Positions 53,416 through 64,000 of a stretch of DNA of 64,000 nt are shown here, piece by piece. Made by a program: the position numbers and the translations under genes. Below the pieces are notes generated by a model. It had not been told where the DNA came from. It was given only the letters and a program-made list of their open reading frames with translations, and ran no database searches. Source of the stretch: Nocardioides terrae (lineage in GTDB: Bacteria > Actinomycetota > Actinomycetes > Propionibacteriales > Nocardioidaceae); NCBI RefSeq assembly GCF_900112345.1, contig NZ_FOLB01000007.1, forward strand, positions 62,001-126,000, written 5' to 3'. Position 1 is the first letter of the stretch; every line of letters starts with the position of its first letter.

Positions 53416-54560
53416 ATGGAGTTCCGTCGCGACCGCCTCACCTGGGTCGCGTACCTCCTCCTCTCGTGGTTCGCCTTCCTGCAGGCGGCGCCCGGCCTGG
53501 TGATCCCCCACCTGCGCCACGAGCTGCACATGAGCTACTCCGTCGGAGGCCTGCACGTCGCGGCGTTCGCGACCGGGAGCACCGTCGCGGGGCTGCTGTC
53601 GGAGCGGATCGAGCGCCGGCTCGGGCGCCGGCCGCTGCTGTGGTGGTCGGCCGCCGTCATGGCGTTGGGAGCGGTCGGGCTGACCGCAGGTAGATCACCG
53701 CTCGCAACCGTCGGCTCGGTCCTGGTCATGGGCCTGGGTGGCGGTCTGCTGCTCGCCACCGTCCAGGCGCTGCTGGCGGACCACCACGGCGAGCGACGGG
53801 CCGTCGCCCTCACCGAGGCCAACGTCGCCGCCAGCATCGCCTACGTCGTGCTCACCGGCGCGCTCTCGCTCGCCGCCGGCATCGGTGCCGGGTGGCGCGC
53901 GGCCGTGCTGGTCTCGCTGGCCGTGCCGGCCGTGGCGTGGTGGCGCAACCACGGGCTCGCCTTCGAGGCACCCGCTCCGCCGGGGACCGTCGCCGGGCGG
54001 CTCCCGGCCCTCGTGTGGCTGGCGACCGGCATGCTGTTCTGCACGACCGCCGCGGAGTGGTGCGTGACGTCGTGGGGCTCGAGCTTCGTGGAGGACGCCG
54101 CCGACGTCTCCTCCGACACGGCGGTGACGCTGATGGTCGGCTACTTCGGCGGGTTCGTGGTCGGCCGCACCCTCGGCAGCGTCCTGAGTCGGCGCTACGA
54201 GCCGCCGAGGCTGCTGGCCGGCGCGCTGGTCGTCGCGGCCGCCGGGTTCGTCGTGCTGTGGCCGGCGCACACGCCGACCCAGGCCGTGGTCGGGCTGGGC
54301 GTTGTCGGCGTCGGCATCGGCAACCTGTTCCCGCTCGGCCTCGCCGTCACGGTCGGCCTGGTGCCGGGTCGCGCCGCGCTCGCGAGCGGCCGGGCGGTCG
54401 TCACGACCGCCTTCGCCGGGCTGCTCGCCCCGCTCACGGTCGGCACGCTGGCCGACGCCACGTCGCTGACCGCCGCTCTGGCCGTCGTACCCGTCTCACT
54501 GGCGCTGGCGGGCGTGGCGCTCGCGTCCGTCTGGCTCGCCCAGCGTCGGCCGGCGGCGGA

Positions 54561-54588
<28 letters not shown>
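53416..54588 (+). CDS. MFS transporter (12 TM)
   Basis: A 390-aa membrane protein with about 12 hydrophobic segments, compact in size. It has LSERIERRLGRRPLLWWSAA as the loop 2-3 motif A equivalent. Substrate unknown. TACATT is 6 nt before the ATG at 53416, which excludes the longer in-frame start at 53332. The C-terminus overlaps the convergent ABC-F gene by 28 bp. Confidence 0.83.
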
Positions 54589-56159
<1,571 letters not shown>

Positions 56160-56224
56160 AACTGTCACTACTGTAGGCGGCTGGGTACCGTGCGCCGAAG
56201 TTGGCGAAGGACAGGAGAAGGTGC

Positions 56225-57175
56225 ATGCGCTTCAACCCGAAGGCGCGGCTCGACACGAGCCGGACCCGCGACGTCGGCGGTTCGTCCGGTGGCGGGCTCG
56301 GCGGCGGGGGCCTGTCGCTGCCCGCGGGCAGGATGAGCGGCGGCGGTCTCGTCGTGCTGCTCCTGTTGTTCGTGATCGGCCAGTGCACCGGCGTCGGGCC
56401 CGACATGGGCAGCGTCCTCGGCGGCTCCACGACGGGCAGCTCGCTCGACGCGAGCCGGTTCGACGCGAGCGGTGGCGGCACCGAGCGGTACGCGAACTGC
56501 AAGACCGGCGACGACGCCAACAACAACGCCGACTGCGCGCTGGTGGCGGTGGAGAACTCCCTCTACGACTACTGGGGCGACGAGCTGGGCGGCAAGTTCC
56601 AGCCGGAGGCCGGCGTCGCGACGTTCACCGGCCAGGTGAGCACGAACGGCTGCGGCACGGCGACGACCGACGTCGGGCCGTTCTACTGCCCGACCGACCA
56701 GACGATCTACCTCGACACCTCCTTCTACCAGGACATGCTCGAGGGCCAGCTCGGCGGGAAGGACGCGCCGTTCGTGCGTGCCTACGTGATCGCCCACGAG
56801 TTCGGTCACCACATCCAGAACCTGCTCGGGGTCATGGGCCAGGTCCGCACCCAGCAGGGTCCGAAGAGCGACTCGGTCAAGCTCGAGCTCGAGGCGGACT
56901 GCTTCGCGGGCATGTGGGCGCAGGCCGCCCAGACCACGCCCGACGCGGACGGCAACGTGCTCATCTCCGATCTCACCGACGCCGACATCACCGACGCCAT
57001 CGGCGCGGCCACGACGGTCGGCGACGACTACATCGAGAACCGCATGAGCGGCGGCGTCAACCCGGAGAAGTGGACCCACGGCTCGTCCGCGCAGCGCGTG
57101 CAGTGGTTCAAGACCGGCATGTCCTCGAACAACGACATCAACGCCTGCGACACGTTCGCGCCGGGAGCGATCTAG
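56225..57175 (+). CDS. Neutral zinc metallopeptidase (YpfJ family)
   Basis: A 316-aa protein. A Gly-rich basic N-terminus and one membrane helix (~41-53) precede an extracytoplasmic peptidase domain with the zinc motif HEFGHH (His191, Glu192, His195). The third-ligand region is in the LELEADCFAGMWA helix. Four Cys are spaced to form disulfides. The family is widespread and its substrates are poorly known. GGAGAAGG precedes the ATG at 56225. Confidence 0.9.
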   Translation: MRFNPKARLDTSRTRDVGGSSGGGLGGGGLSLPAGRMSGGGLVVLLLLFVIGQCTGVGPDMGSVLGGSTTGSSLDASRFDASGGGTERYANCKTGDDANNNADCALVAVENSLYDYWGDELGGKFQPEAGVATFTGQVSTNGCGTATTDVGPFYCPTDQTIYLDTSFYQDMLEGQLGGKDAPFVRAYVIAHEFGHHIQNLLGVMGQVRTQQGPKSDSVKLELEADCFAGMWAQAAQTTPDADGNVLISDLTDADITDAIGAATTVGDDYIENRMSGGVNPEKWTHGSSAQRVQWFKTGMSSNNDINACDTFAPGAI

Positions 57176-57180
57176 CCGAC

Positions 57181-58086
57181 CTACCGGTCGAGCAGCGCCT
57201 CGACCGCGTCGGACTGGCGCTGCAGCGCGCGTAGGTGCGGCGCCACGGACGGGTGCCGGAACTTCGCCCCCAGGGCGCCCTCCCCCGTCACCACACGCGC
57301 CAGCGCCCAGTCGGCACGGGTGAAGACCGTGTAGACGGCGGTCACCTGCGCGCCGAGGGTGACCTGCTCCCGGGTGGCGACACCGTCGGGCAGCCCGAGC
57401 AGGTACGCGTCCAGGAGCGGCTCGAACTCCTCGCGGGCCATCAGCAGGTAGAAGCCCAGGTCGGCGCCCACCGGCCCGTAGCCGAGCGAGCCCCAGTCCA
57501 CCGCGACCAGCTCGTCGCCCTCCCGGCCGAGCAGGTTGCCCGGGACCGGGTCGCCGTGCTGGGCGACCTGGGGCAGCCGGTCGAGCTCGTCGAGCAGTCG
57601 TCCGCGCTTGCGCCACAGCGAGTCGGCGATGTCGCTGGCCGTCGTACGGCCGAGGGTGGACCAGCCGCCGCGGCGCTCGACGCGGGCCAGCCGGTCGCGC
57701 AGCTGGTTGCGGGCCAGCCAGCGCACGTGGCCGAGCTCGGCGGCGGCGAAGCGGCCAATGGCGTGGGCGATGAAGAGGCCGCTGTTCGCGGCGTCCTCGA
57801 CCCAGTCCTGGATGATCGTGAGCCCGTCGGCGTCCTCCTCGACCGACATGCGGGGCGCGCGCAGGCCGGGCGTCGCGTCCACCAGGCCGTACGTCGCCAC
57901 GTCGGCCGCCCTGCGCCAGTAGGCGAAGTGGCGAGGGTCGGTGAGCTCGGCCGGGTCGAAGTCGTCGGGCGCGGCCACGCGCTTGACGGCGACCGCGCGG
58001 TCACCGAGGACGGTGCGCCAGACGCCGACGGTCGACACGCCGCTGCCGCCCGGCAGAACGAGCCACCCAGGCTCGGGCTCCCACAT
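57181..58086 (-). CDS. APH-family phosphotransferase
   Basis: A 301-aa aminoglycoside-phosphotransferase-fold protein. The catalytic loop is HGDPVPGNLL and the metal-binding segment is VAVDWGSLGYGPVGADLG. These are the intact HxDxxxxN and D motifs, unlike the kinase-like gene at 26275. Targets of such proteins range from antibiotics to sugars and amino-alcohols. Resistance cannot be inferred. TAGCGT is 7 nt before the ATG. It is divergent from the GH6 gene. Confidence 0.8.
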   Translation of the reverse strand: MWEPEPGWLVLPGGSGVSTVGVWRTVLGDRAVAVKRVAAPDDFDPAELTDPRHFAYWRRAADVATYGLVDATPGLRAPRMSVEEDADGLTIIQDWVEDAANSGLFIAHAIGRFAAAELGHVRWLARNQLRDRLARVERRGGWSTLGRTTASDIADSLWRKRGRLLDELDRLPQVAQHGDPVPGNLLGREGDELVAVDWGSLGYGPVGADLGFYLLMAREEFEPLLDAYLLGLPDGVATREQVTLGAQVTAVYTVFTRADWALARVVTGEGALGAKFRHPSVAPHLRALQRQSDAVEALLDR

Positions 58087-58103
58087 GGTCGCGACGCTAG
58101 CCG

Positions 58104-59345
58104 ATGAGGCGCCTCACACCGCGCAACCGGAACGTCTCAGCCTCGGGGCGTCGCCTGCCGATCAGCCGCGACGTGAGGTTGACGAAGAAGGTCACGGCCC
58201 TGACCGCCACCGCGCTGGTCGCTCTCGCGGGCGGCCTGCTGGCCCCCGACGCCGCCCGGGCGGACGGGTCGCGCCTGCCGCTCCCGGCGCCGAAGACGTT
58301 CAGCGGAGCGCCGTACGCGGCCAACCCCACGAACCCGCTCGCCGGTGGGTCGTGGGCGGTCAACAACGGGTTCTGGGAGAACGGTCGCGGGCTCTACACG
58401 GACTACCGTCGAGCCGCCGGCACGACCAAGGCCTACCTCGCCCGCGCCGCACTCCAGCCATCGGCACTCTGGCTGACCAGCACCAACTCCTTCACCCGCA
58501 CGAAGGTCCCCGACTACCTGCGCACGGTGAACCCGAGCAGCGACCCGGCCAAGCTGGTCACGGTCGCCGTCTTCGGGCTCTGGCCGCGCGGCGAGGGTGC
58601 CCGCCACAGCCCGCTGACGCGGCGGCAGCAGACGCACTACCGCACCTGGATCCGCCGGGTCTCGGCAGGCATCGGCCGGTCCCGCGTGCTCGTCGCGCTG
58701 GAGCCGGACCTGGCCATCACCGCCAACCGCGGCTCCGACGGCGTCCGGGACCCGCTGGTCCGGCAGAGCCTGACGCGCTTCGCCGCGCAGTACTTCCACG
58801 ACCACAACCCGCGCGCCGCCGTCTACCTGGACGCGGGTGCCTCCGACTGGCTCTCCCCCGGCCAGGCCGCCGACCTCCTGCAGCGCTCCGGCGTGCAGTT
58901 CACCCGCGGCTTCAGCCTCGACATCACCCACTACACCCGGACGTCGGACAACATCACGCAGGGCGCCGCCATCGTCAGCGCCCTCGCGGCACGCGGCATC
59001 GGCGGCAAGCACTTCGTGATCGACACCGCCGACAGCGGGCGGGGCTACACCTACGCGCAGTGGGCCGCCCGGTTCGGGACGTCGACGTACGACAACTCGC
59101 GCCGCTGCAGCGGCGCCCAGCCGACCCTGTGCAACGCGCTCGGCGTGCCGCCCACGTGGCAGGTCGCGCAGCCCGCCTACGTCCAGGCACTCGGGCTCAC
59201 CGCGGTTCAGGCGCAGACGGCGGCACGGGACGTCGACGCCTACGTCTGGCTGACCCGGCCGTGGATGCTCAACCAGGCCTCGCCCTACCGGCACACCAAG
59301 GCCGTGCCCGCGGCGCAGTTCACGCCGTTCGGGTCGCTCTTCTGA
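58104..59345 (+). CDS. Secreted glycoside hydrolase family 6-like protein
   Basis: A 413-aa protein with a signal peptide (hydrophobic VTALTATALVALAGGLLAP, cleavage near ARA). Its GH6-type barrel shows VALEPDLA (Glu200, Asp202) and YLDAGASDWL, matching the family's VxEPDxL and YLDAGHxGWL motifs. The YxxPxRDC segment carrying the usual acid Asp is replaced by VFGLWPRGEG, so cellulase activity is doubtful. An internal GTG at 58173 is an alternative start just before the signal peptide. Confidence 0.8.
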   Translation: MRRLTPRNRNVSASGRRLPISRDVRLTKKVTALTATALVALAGGLLAPDAARADGSRLPLPAPKTFSGAPYAANPTNPLAGGSWAVNNGFWENGRGLYTDYRRAAGTTKAYLARAALQPSALWLTSTNSFTRTKVPDYLRTVNPSSDPAKLVTVAVFGLWPRGEGARHSPLTRRQQTHYRTWIRRVSAGIGRSRVLVALEPDLAITANRGSDGVRDPLVRQSLTRFAAQYFHDHNPRAAVYLDAGASDWLSPGQAADLLQRSGVQFTRGFSLDITHYTRTSDNITQGAAIVSALAARGIGGKHFVIDTADSGRGYTYAQWAARFGTSTYDNSRRCSGAQPTLCNALGVPPTWQVAQPAYVQALGLTAVQAQTAARDVDAYVWLTRPWMLNQASPYRHTKAVPAAQFTPFGSLF

Positions 59346-59356
59346 CCGGCCGGCGT

Positions 59357-60934
59357 TCAGCCGATGTCGCGCTCGCGGAAGGCGACGTGGCCCAGCCCCG
59401 ACGACGCGCCGGCCGTGGCCAACAGCACCAGCACGGGCGTCAGCCGGAACTCCTCGGCCGGGGCCAGTGCCATGTGCTCGAAGGGCGACAGGCCCCGGAT
59501 CCATGCGGGCAGCTGGAGCGGCTCGGCCAGGATCAGCACGACGACGGCGAGGGCGAGCGGCACCCAGGCGATCTGGACGAGATCCTGGCGTAGCCCGTAC
59601 AGCAGCCGGGCGATACTGCTCAGCAGGAGCACCGGGGCGACGTAGGCGAGCGCGGGTACGCCGAGCCGGAGGACGGCGCCCCAGTCGCCGGTGGTCGTCG
59701 CGTAGCCGAGGCCGAGGCCGAACCCCGCGACCGCGACGACCAGCACCGATCCGGCGATCGTGACGAGGGTGTGCCCGAGGAGCCAGCCCTGACGGGTCAG
59801 ACCGGTCGCGAGCAGGTCCTCCACCCGACCGGAGGCCTCCTCGCCGTGCGGCCGGATCGCCGAGGAGACGCCGAACCCCGAGGCTGTGAGGGCCAGCATG
59901 ACGATGGCGACCGCGTAGAACCCGTCGATCACGTCGTTCGGGTCGACCCCGAACAGGTCCAGACCCCGGTCGCCGATCACGTCGCCGACGCTGTCGCCGA
60001 GGGTGCCGTAGGAGAAGCCCATCAGCAGCAGGCCGATCGTCCAGCCGATGACGGCGCCCCGTTGCAGCCGCCACGCCAGACCGAGCGCGATCGGGAGCCC
60101 GCGGGTCAGCCCGACCGAGGCGGCGGCCGGGCCGGCCGTCGCGGCCCACAGCCCGGAGCCGATGTCGCGGCGGTGGAACAACGCGACTGCTCCGCACACG
60201 AGCGCGGCGCCGCCCGTCACGAGCAGCAGCAAGGGCCACCAGCGCAGGCCCGACCACGGGTGCATCGCCTGGTACCAGCCGATCGGCGAGAGCCAGCTGA
60301 GCGCGGGCGCCCCGACGTCGCCGATCGCCCGCAGGACGTAGGCGACTCCGATCGCGGCGCCGACGATTCCGTACATCGCGCGGGTGCTCCGAGTGAGCTG
60401 TGCGGCGACGAGGGCGACGCCGCTGAAGAACCATCCGGCGCCGGTCAGGCCGAGCCCCGCGCCCCACGAGTCGGCCGCTGCGAGCGGGACGCTCGTCAGG
60501 CTGAGAGCGACGAGGACACCGAGCACCAGGTTGGCGATCAGCGCGACGGAGAGCCCGGCGAGGAGTGGCGCGTGCCGGTTGACGGCCGTGCTGCGCAACA
60601 GCTCGTCGCGCCCGGACTCCTCCTCGGCACGCGTGTGCCGGCCCACCAGGAACATGCTCATCAGCCCCACGAGGATCACGGCGAAGGCGCTGATCTGCCA
60701 GAAGGTGTTGCCGCCGATGGTGTCGAGGGCGCGAGCGGGACCGGCCATGGCGATGAGTGCGGCGTTCGACGCCATCGTGGCGGCGGACCTGTCCAACGCC
60801 GCCTGGTCCTCGTAGAGCCCCTCGAGGCTGACGGCCTGCGACCAGTAGAGGACGGTTCCACCGAGAACCCACAGCAGGACCATCCAACGGTCGCGTCGCA
60901 GGTGGCCGCGGAGGAGCACCCACCAGCCGGTCAC
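59357..60934 (-). CDS. ABC-2 type exporter permease (two-module)
   Basis: A 525-aa integral membrane protein with about 12 hydrophobic segments in two six-helix modules. This layout is typical of the actinobacterial exporters annotated as polyketide-antibiotic transporters. Its start overlaps the stop of the ATPase gene (ATGA), so the two make one exporter. The substrate is unknown. No biosynthetic cluster is visible nearby. Confidence 0.85.
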   Translation of the reverse strand: MTGWWVLLRGHLRRDRWMVLLWVLGGTVLYWSQAVSLEGLYEDQAALDRSAATMASNAALIAMAGPARALDTIGGNTFWQISAFAVILVGLMSMFLVGRHTRAEEESGRDELLRSTAVNRHAPLLAGLSVALIANLVLGVLVALSLTSVPLAAADSWGAGLGLTGAGWFFSGVALVAAQLTRSTRAMYGIVGAAIGVAYVLRAIGDVGAPALSWLSPIGWYQAMHPWSGLRWWPLLLLVTGGAALVCGAVALFHRRDIGSGLWAATAGPAAASVGLTRGLPIALGLAWRLQRGAVIGWTIGLLLMGFSYGTLGDSVGDVIGDRGLDLFGVDPNDVIDGFYAVAIVMLALTASGFGVSSAIRPHGEEASGRVEDLLATGLTRQGWLLGHTLVTIAGSVLVVAVAGFGLGLGYATTTGDWGAVLRLGVPALAYVAPVLLLSSIARLLYGLRQDLVQIAWVPLALAVVVLILAEPLQLPAWIRGLSPFEHMALAPAEEFRLTPVLVLLATAGASSGLGHVAFRERDIG

Positions 60935-61845
60935 GACTCGCCCTCGTCGGCACGGACCGTATCGCCGTAGTGCCGCAGGAAGAGCTCCTCCAGGGTCGGC
61001 GGCTGGGACACGAGGGTGCGCACGCCCGCGCGGTGGAGGGCGCCGAGCGCAGCATCGATCGCGTTGCTCTCGACCTGGAACCTGGCCTGGTTGCCCGTCA
61101 CGTGCAGGTCGTGCACGCCGGCCAGCTCGGCCAGGCCGTCCGGCGGACCGGCGAGCTCGGCCTCGACCGAGGTGCGGGTCAGGTGACGAAGGTCGGCGAG
61201 GGTCCCCGACTCGACGACCCGCCCGGCGCGGATGATGCTCACCCGGTCGCAGAGACGCTCCACCTCGGCCAGGATGTGGCTGGAGAGCAGGACACTGCCA
61301 CCGTTGGCACGGAAGCGCTCGACGTACTCCTGGAAGACCTCCTCCATCAGCGGGTCGAGGCCGGAGGTCGGCTCGTCGAGCAGCAACAGCTCCACGTCGG
61401 AGGCCAGCGCCGCCACGAGAGCGACCTTCTGCCGGTTGCCCTTCGAGTAGCTGCGGCCGCGCTTGGTCGGATCGAGCTCGAACCTTCCGATCAGCTCCTC
61501 ACGTCGCGCTGGATCCAGCCCGCCCCGCAGCCTGCCCAGGAGGTCGATGGTCTCGCCGCCGGTGAGGTTGGGCCACAGGTTGACCTCACCCGGGACGTAG
61601 GCCAGCCGTCGGTGCAGCTCGGCCGCCTGGCGCCACGGGTCACCACCGAGCAGCGTGACCCGACCGGTGTCCTTGCGCAACAGCCCGAGCAGGATGCGGA
61701 TGGTCGTCGACTTCCCGGCGCCGTTGGGGCCGAGGAAGCCGTGCACCTCGCCGGCGCCGACGGTGAGGTCGAGCGCGTCGAGGGCGCGGAACGCGCCGAA
61801 GGTCTTCACCAGGCCCCTGGTCTCGATCACGGGAGTCGTCGTCAC
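60931..61845 (-). CDS. ABC-2 exporter ATPase
   Basis: A 304-aa DrrA-type ATPase. It has Walker [10 protein letters not shown], signature [15 protein letters not shown] (degenerate LSGG), Walker [14 protein letters not shown], and a ~90-residue C-terminal extension. It drives the permease it overlaps. The GTG has TAGGGT 7 nt upstream (leaderless), and the palindrome at 61864-61883 covers the region expected for its -35. Confidence 0.88.
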   Translation of the reverse strand: MTTTPVIETRGLVKTFGAFRALDALDLTVGAGEVHGFLGPNGAGKSTTIRILLGLLRKDTGRVTLLGGDPWRQAAELHRRLAYVPGEVNLWPNLTGGETIDLLGRLRGGLDPARREELIGRFELDPTKRGRSYSKGNRQKVALVAALASDVELLLLDEPTSGLDPLMEEVFQEYVERFRANGGSVLLSSHILAEVERLCDRVSIIRAGRVVESGTLADLRHLTRTSVEAELAGPPDGLAELAGVHDLHVTGNQARFQVESNAIDAALGALHRAGVRTLVSQPPTLEELFLRHYGDTVRADEGES

Positions 61846-61863
61846 GGTCTCGACCCTACGCTT

Positions 61864-61883
61864 GTTTCAGAGCTTTCTGAAAC
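61864..61883. promoter_or_regulatory. Palindromic operator between ABC-2 exporter and GbsR/MarR regulator
   Basis: GTTTCAGA-GCTT-TCTGAAAC, with perfect 8-bp arms, in the 54-bp divergent gap. It is upstream of the leaderless -10 boxes of both genes (TAGGGT on minus, TAACGT on plus). One bound dimer of the adjacent regulator could therefore repress both. Confidence 0.7.
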
Positions 61884-61899
61884 CTGATAACGTCACGGC

Positions 61900-62361
61900 A
61901 TGGAAGCGCAGCGCGAGGCGGCGGAGCGGATCGGCGCGGCCCTGGTGTCGAGCGGCATGGCACGGCTCCCCTCCCGGCTGTTCGCCGCCCTCCTCGTGGA
62001 CGACGACGGGCGGATGACCTCCGTCGAGCTGGCGTCGTTCCTCGGGATCTCCTCGGGTGGAGTGTCCGCCGCGGTGCGCTACCTCGAGCAGATCGGGCTC
62101 GTCCGGCGCGAGCGCGAGCCGGGGGGCCGGCGGGACGTCTACGTCGTGGACGACGACGCGTGGCATGACGCGATGATGGCGCCGGACCAGCTCTACGCCC
62201 CTATCAAGTCGGCGATGGCGTCGGCGGTCCAGCTCCTCGGCGACGCGCCGGCCGCCACCCGCGTCGAGCTGTCCCTGGAGTTCCTCGACTTCCTCACCGT
62301 CGAGCTCGCGTCGCTGGCCGAGCGGTGGGAGGAGCACAAGCGCCGCACGCACCCGTCCTGA
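61900..62361 (+). CDS. GbsR/MarR-family regulator
   Basis: A 153-aa winged-helix regulator. It has MTSVELASFLGISSGGVSAAVRYLEQIGLVRRERE (recognition helix plus wing) and a C-terminal helical dimerisation region. It lies divergently from the ABC-2 exporter and probably autoregulates through the palindrome at 61864-61883. TAACGT is 6 nt before the ATG. Its ligand may be the exported compound. Confidence 0.87.
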   Translation: MEAQREAAERIGAALVSSGMARLPSRLFAALLVDDDGRMTSVELASFLGISSGGVSAAVRYLEQIGLVRREREPGGRRDVYVVDDDAWHDAMMAPDQLYAPIKSAMASAVQLLGDAPAATRVELSLEFLDFLTVELASLAERWEEHKRRTHPS

Positions 62362-62429
62362 TCGCCGGCACGCCTGCGTGGCCCGGAATGCTGATGCGCG
62401 ACGGGGTCGGTCGGGAACACACTTCTGGC

Positions 62430-63182
62430 ATGAGTGAGACACTCCCCCGACTGCCCGACGACGACTTCGCCCGAGTGCTCTGCGTCGTGGCCCATCCCGA
62501 CGACATGGAGTACGGCTCGTCCGCCGCGGTGGCGACCTGGGTCCGGCGCGGCGCACGGGCCCGCTACCTCCTGCTCACCAAGGGCGAGGCGGGGATGGAC
62601 AACACCGAGCCGGAGCGCACCAAGGAGATCCGCACCGCCGAGCAGGAGGCCGCGTGCCGGGCGGTCGGTGTCGAGCGCGTCGACTTCCTCGACCACCCGG
62701 ACGGGACCCTCCTCTACGGCCTCGACCTCCGCCGTGACATCGCCGCAGCGATCCGGGAGTTCCGGCCCGACGTGGTCGTGACCGGGTCCTGGGAGGTCGA
62801 GTTCGTCCAGGGGATGCTCAACCAGGCCGACCACCGCGTCGCCGGACTGGCCTCGCTCGACGCCGTCCGCGACGCCGGCAACCGCTGGGTCTTCCCCGAC
62901 CAGCTCACCGACGGGGTCGAGCCGCACGCCGTGCGCTGGCTGCTCGTGTCGGGCGACCCGGCGCCGACGCACGGAGTGGAGGTGGACGAGGAGGCGCACG
63001 AGGCCGCCGTCGCCTCGCTGGAGGCGCACGGCGCCTACCTGGCGTCGATCTCCTGGCACCCGACCGCCCGCCAGCTCGTCACCATGGTGACGGGCATGAT
63101 GGGCAAGGCGCTCGGGACCGAGCGCGGCGTGCTCTTCCGCGCCTACGACTTCCAGGCGCCGCCGCCGTTCCCGGAGGATTGA
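62430..63182 (+). CDS. PIG-L family zinc deacetylase
   Basis: A 250-aa LmbE/PIG-L enzyme. The zinc site is in VAHPDDMEYG (His22, Asp25) and His135 (NQADHRVAG), with Asp24 as likely base. The family includes MshB and Mca of mycothiol metabolism and antibiotic-pathway deacetylases. The general match does not settle which. The ATG at 62430 is preceded by acttctggc without a clear ribosome-binding site, so the start is moderately sure. Confidence 0.85.
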   Translation: MSETLPRLPDDDFARVLCVVAHPDDMEYGSSAAVATWVRRGARARYLLLTKGEAGMDNTEPERTKEIRTAEQEAACRAVGVERVDFLDHPDGTLLYGLDLRRDIAAAIREFRPDVVVTGSWEVEFVQGMLNQADHRVAGLASLDAVRDAGNRWVFPDQLTDGVEPHAVRWLLVSGDPAPTHGVEVDEEAHEAAVASLEAHGAYLASISWHPTARQLVTMVTGMMGKALGTERGVLFRAYDFQAPPPFPED

Positions 63183-63210
63183 GCAGTCGCGTCAGGCCCG
63201 TTGTCGCGCC

Positions 63211-63651
63211 TCAGACGTTGAACCCGAGCGCACGCAGCTGCTCGCGGCCGTCGGGGGTGATCTTGTCGGGGCCCCACGGCGGCATCCAGACCCAGTTGAT
63301 GGCGACGTCGTTGACCATCCCCTCGAGCGCCATGTTGGTCTGCTCCTGGATGAGGTCGGTCAGCGGACACGCGGCGGAGGTCAGGGTCATGTCGATGACG
63401 ACGTCCGAGGTCTCGCCGATGTGCACGCCGTAGACCAGCCCGAGGTCGACGACGTTGATCCCGAGCTCGGGGTCGACGACGTCCTTCATCGCCTCGGTCA
63501 CGTCGTCGACGGCGAGGGACGCGCCCTCGGCGACGGTGACGGTCATGGTGTGGCCGCCCGGCTGCGCGTGGTCGTGGCCCGCGTGATCGTGCCCGGCGTG
63601 GTCATGACCGTGGTCGTGCCCGGTGTGGTCCTGGTGGTCGTGCTCAGTCAT
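63211..63651 (-). CDS. sufT: SufT-type metal-sulfur cluster assembly factor with His-rich N-terminus
   Basis: A 146-aa DUF59/MIP18-family protein for Fe-S cluster maturation. The N-terminal ~35 residues hold about ten His in a HDHAG-type repeat, probably a metal-binding tail. The DUF59 core follows with VVDPELGINVVDLGLVYG and SAACPLTD, whose Cys is conserved. The ATG shares a base with the upstream sufU stop (TGATG). It is the last gene of the suf operon seen here. Confidence 0.9.
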   Translation of the reverse strand: MTEHDHQDHTGHDHGHDHAGHDHAGHDHAQPGGHTMTVTVAEGASLAVDDVTEAMKDVVDPELGINVVDLGLVYGVHIGETSDVVIDMTLTSAACPLTDLIQEQTNMALEGMVNDVAINWVWMPPWGPDKITPDGREQLRALGFNV

Positions 63652-64000
63652 CACTTCTCCTCCGTGGCGTCGTCGGCGCCGGCCAGGGACTGCGCCGTCG
63701 CGTCCTTCCACGCCATCCAGCTCAACAGGGCGCACTTCACACGCGCCGGGAACTTCGCCACGCCGGCGAAGGCGATCCCGTCCTCGAGGACGTCCTCGTC
63801 GGGCTCGACGCTGCCCTTGCCCTGCATCAGGGTCAAGAAGTCGGCGTGGATCGCCATCGCCTCGTCGACGCTCCGACCGATCACGAGGTCGGTCATCACC
63901 GACGCCGACGCCTGCGAGATGGAGCAGCCGACGGCGTCGTACGACACGTCCTCCACCCGGCGCACGCCGTCGGCGCTGTCGCTGAGGTGCACCCGCAGGG
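63651..64000 (-). CDS. sufU: SufU iron-sulfur cluster assembly protein, 5' end outside window
   Basis: The C-terminal ~116 residues of a SufU scaffold/zinc sulfurtransferase. The VGCSISQASASVMTDLVIGR motif contains the second conserved Cys and KCALLSW the third. The first Cys (in NPxCGD) would lie beyond base 64000. The frame is open to the window edge; the GTG at 63992 would start mid-fold and is not a real start. It is coupled to sufT. Confidence 0.88.
   Translation of the reverse strand, partial: LRVHLSDSADGVRRVEDVSYDAVGCSISQASASVMTDLVIGRSVDEAMAIHADFLTLMQGKGSVEPDEDVLEDGIAFAGVAKFPARVKCALLSWMAWKDATAQSLAGADDATEEK

Noticed and set aside
57181..58086. Possible antibiotic-resistance kinase
   Set aside because: The APH fold alone does not indicate resistance. 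No mobile element or resistance neighbour is present, so no resistance claim is made.
58137..61055. 972-codon minus-strand frame over the GH6 and ABC-2 genes
   Set aside because: The product is Arg/Ala/Gly-rich with no motifs and conflicts with two well-supported genes.

Overview
The window is about 64 kb of very GC-rich DNA (roughly 70% or more by eye) packed with actinobacterial genes. GTG starts, ATGA/GTGA translational overlaps and TANNNT boxes 6-8 bases from start codons recur. Gene content (mabA/inhA-like pair, DUF3099, MoaA and SURF1 together, EF-G2, SufU-SufT, CE1758/CE1759-type flavin pair) and a GGTCGAGGAGGTCGC-type dispersed repeat suggest a Nocardioidaceae chromosome, probably Nocardioides. 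That assignment is inference. I see no rRNA, tRNA, CRISPR array, phage or insertion sequence.

Layout. 1-11 kb: the end of a large LuxR-type regulator, a hydrolase/SDR pair, an acyl-CoA dehydrogenase with a palindromic operator, a diguanylate cyclase, a secreted HAD phosphatase, a molybdopterin oxidoreductase with its coupled flavin reductase, a LysR effector-domain protein, and galactokinase. 11-24 kb: a two-gene acyl-CoA dehydrogenase operon behind a perfect 17-bp palindrome, peptide deformylase, an rRNA/tRNA methyltransferase, sirohaem synthase, a PEBP protein, a membrane glycosyltransferase with a coupled 71-aa membrane protein, EF-G2, a luciferase-like monooxygenase with its FMN reductase, and a SpoIIE-type phosphatase.

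24-36 kb is the most coherent block. It is a divergent, GntR/FCD-controlled amine-catabolism locus. On the left arm are an APC permease, a choline-kinase-like protein and a folate-linked FAD amine dehydrogenase. On the right arm are a glutamine-synthetase-like gamma-glutamyl ligase, an aldehyde dehydrogenase, an SDR and a C26 gamma-glutamyl hydrolase, followed by a glycerophosphodiesterase and a lipase-like hydrolase. The ligase, aldehyde dehydrogenase and hydrolase match the logic of the Puu (gamma-glutamylated amine) pathway. The flanking lipid enzymes suggest that the amine is a phospholipid head group such as ethanolamine or an N-methylated relative.

36-64 kb is mostly housekeeping and transport. 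It holds TSUP, SPFH and NfeD proteins, an ABC ATPase, SerB, a TetR/MFS efflux pair, SixA, the FabG-FabI pair, DUF3099, a zinc-ribbon microprotein, MoaA, SURF1, ABC exporters, ABC-F, a zinc metallopeptidase, a divergent GH6 protein, an ABC-2 exporter with a GbsR/MarR regulator, a PIG-L deacetylase, and the end of a suf operon. Two unlinked copies of a 47-bp hairpin element (3.5 and 47.7 kb) are the most distinctive non-coding feature.
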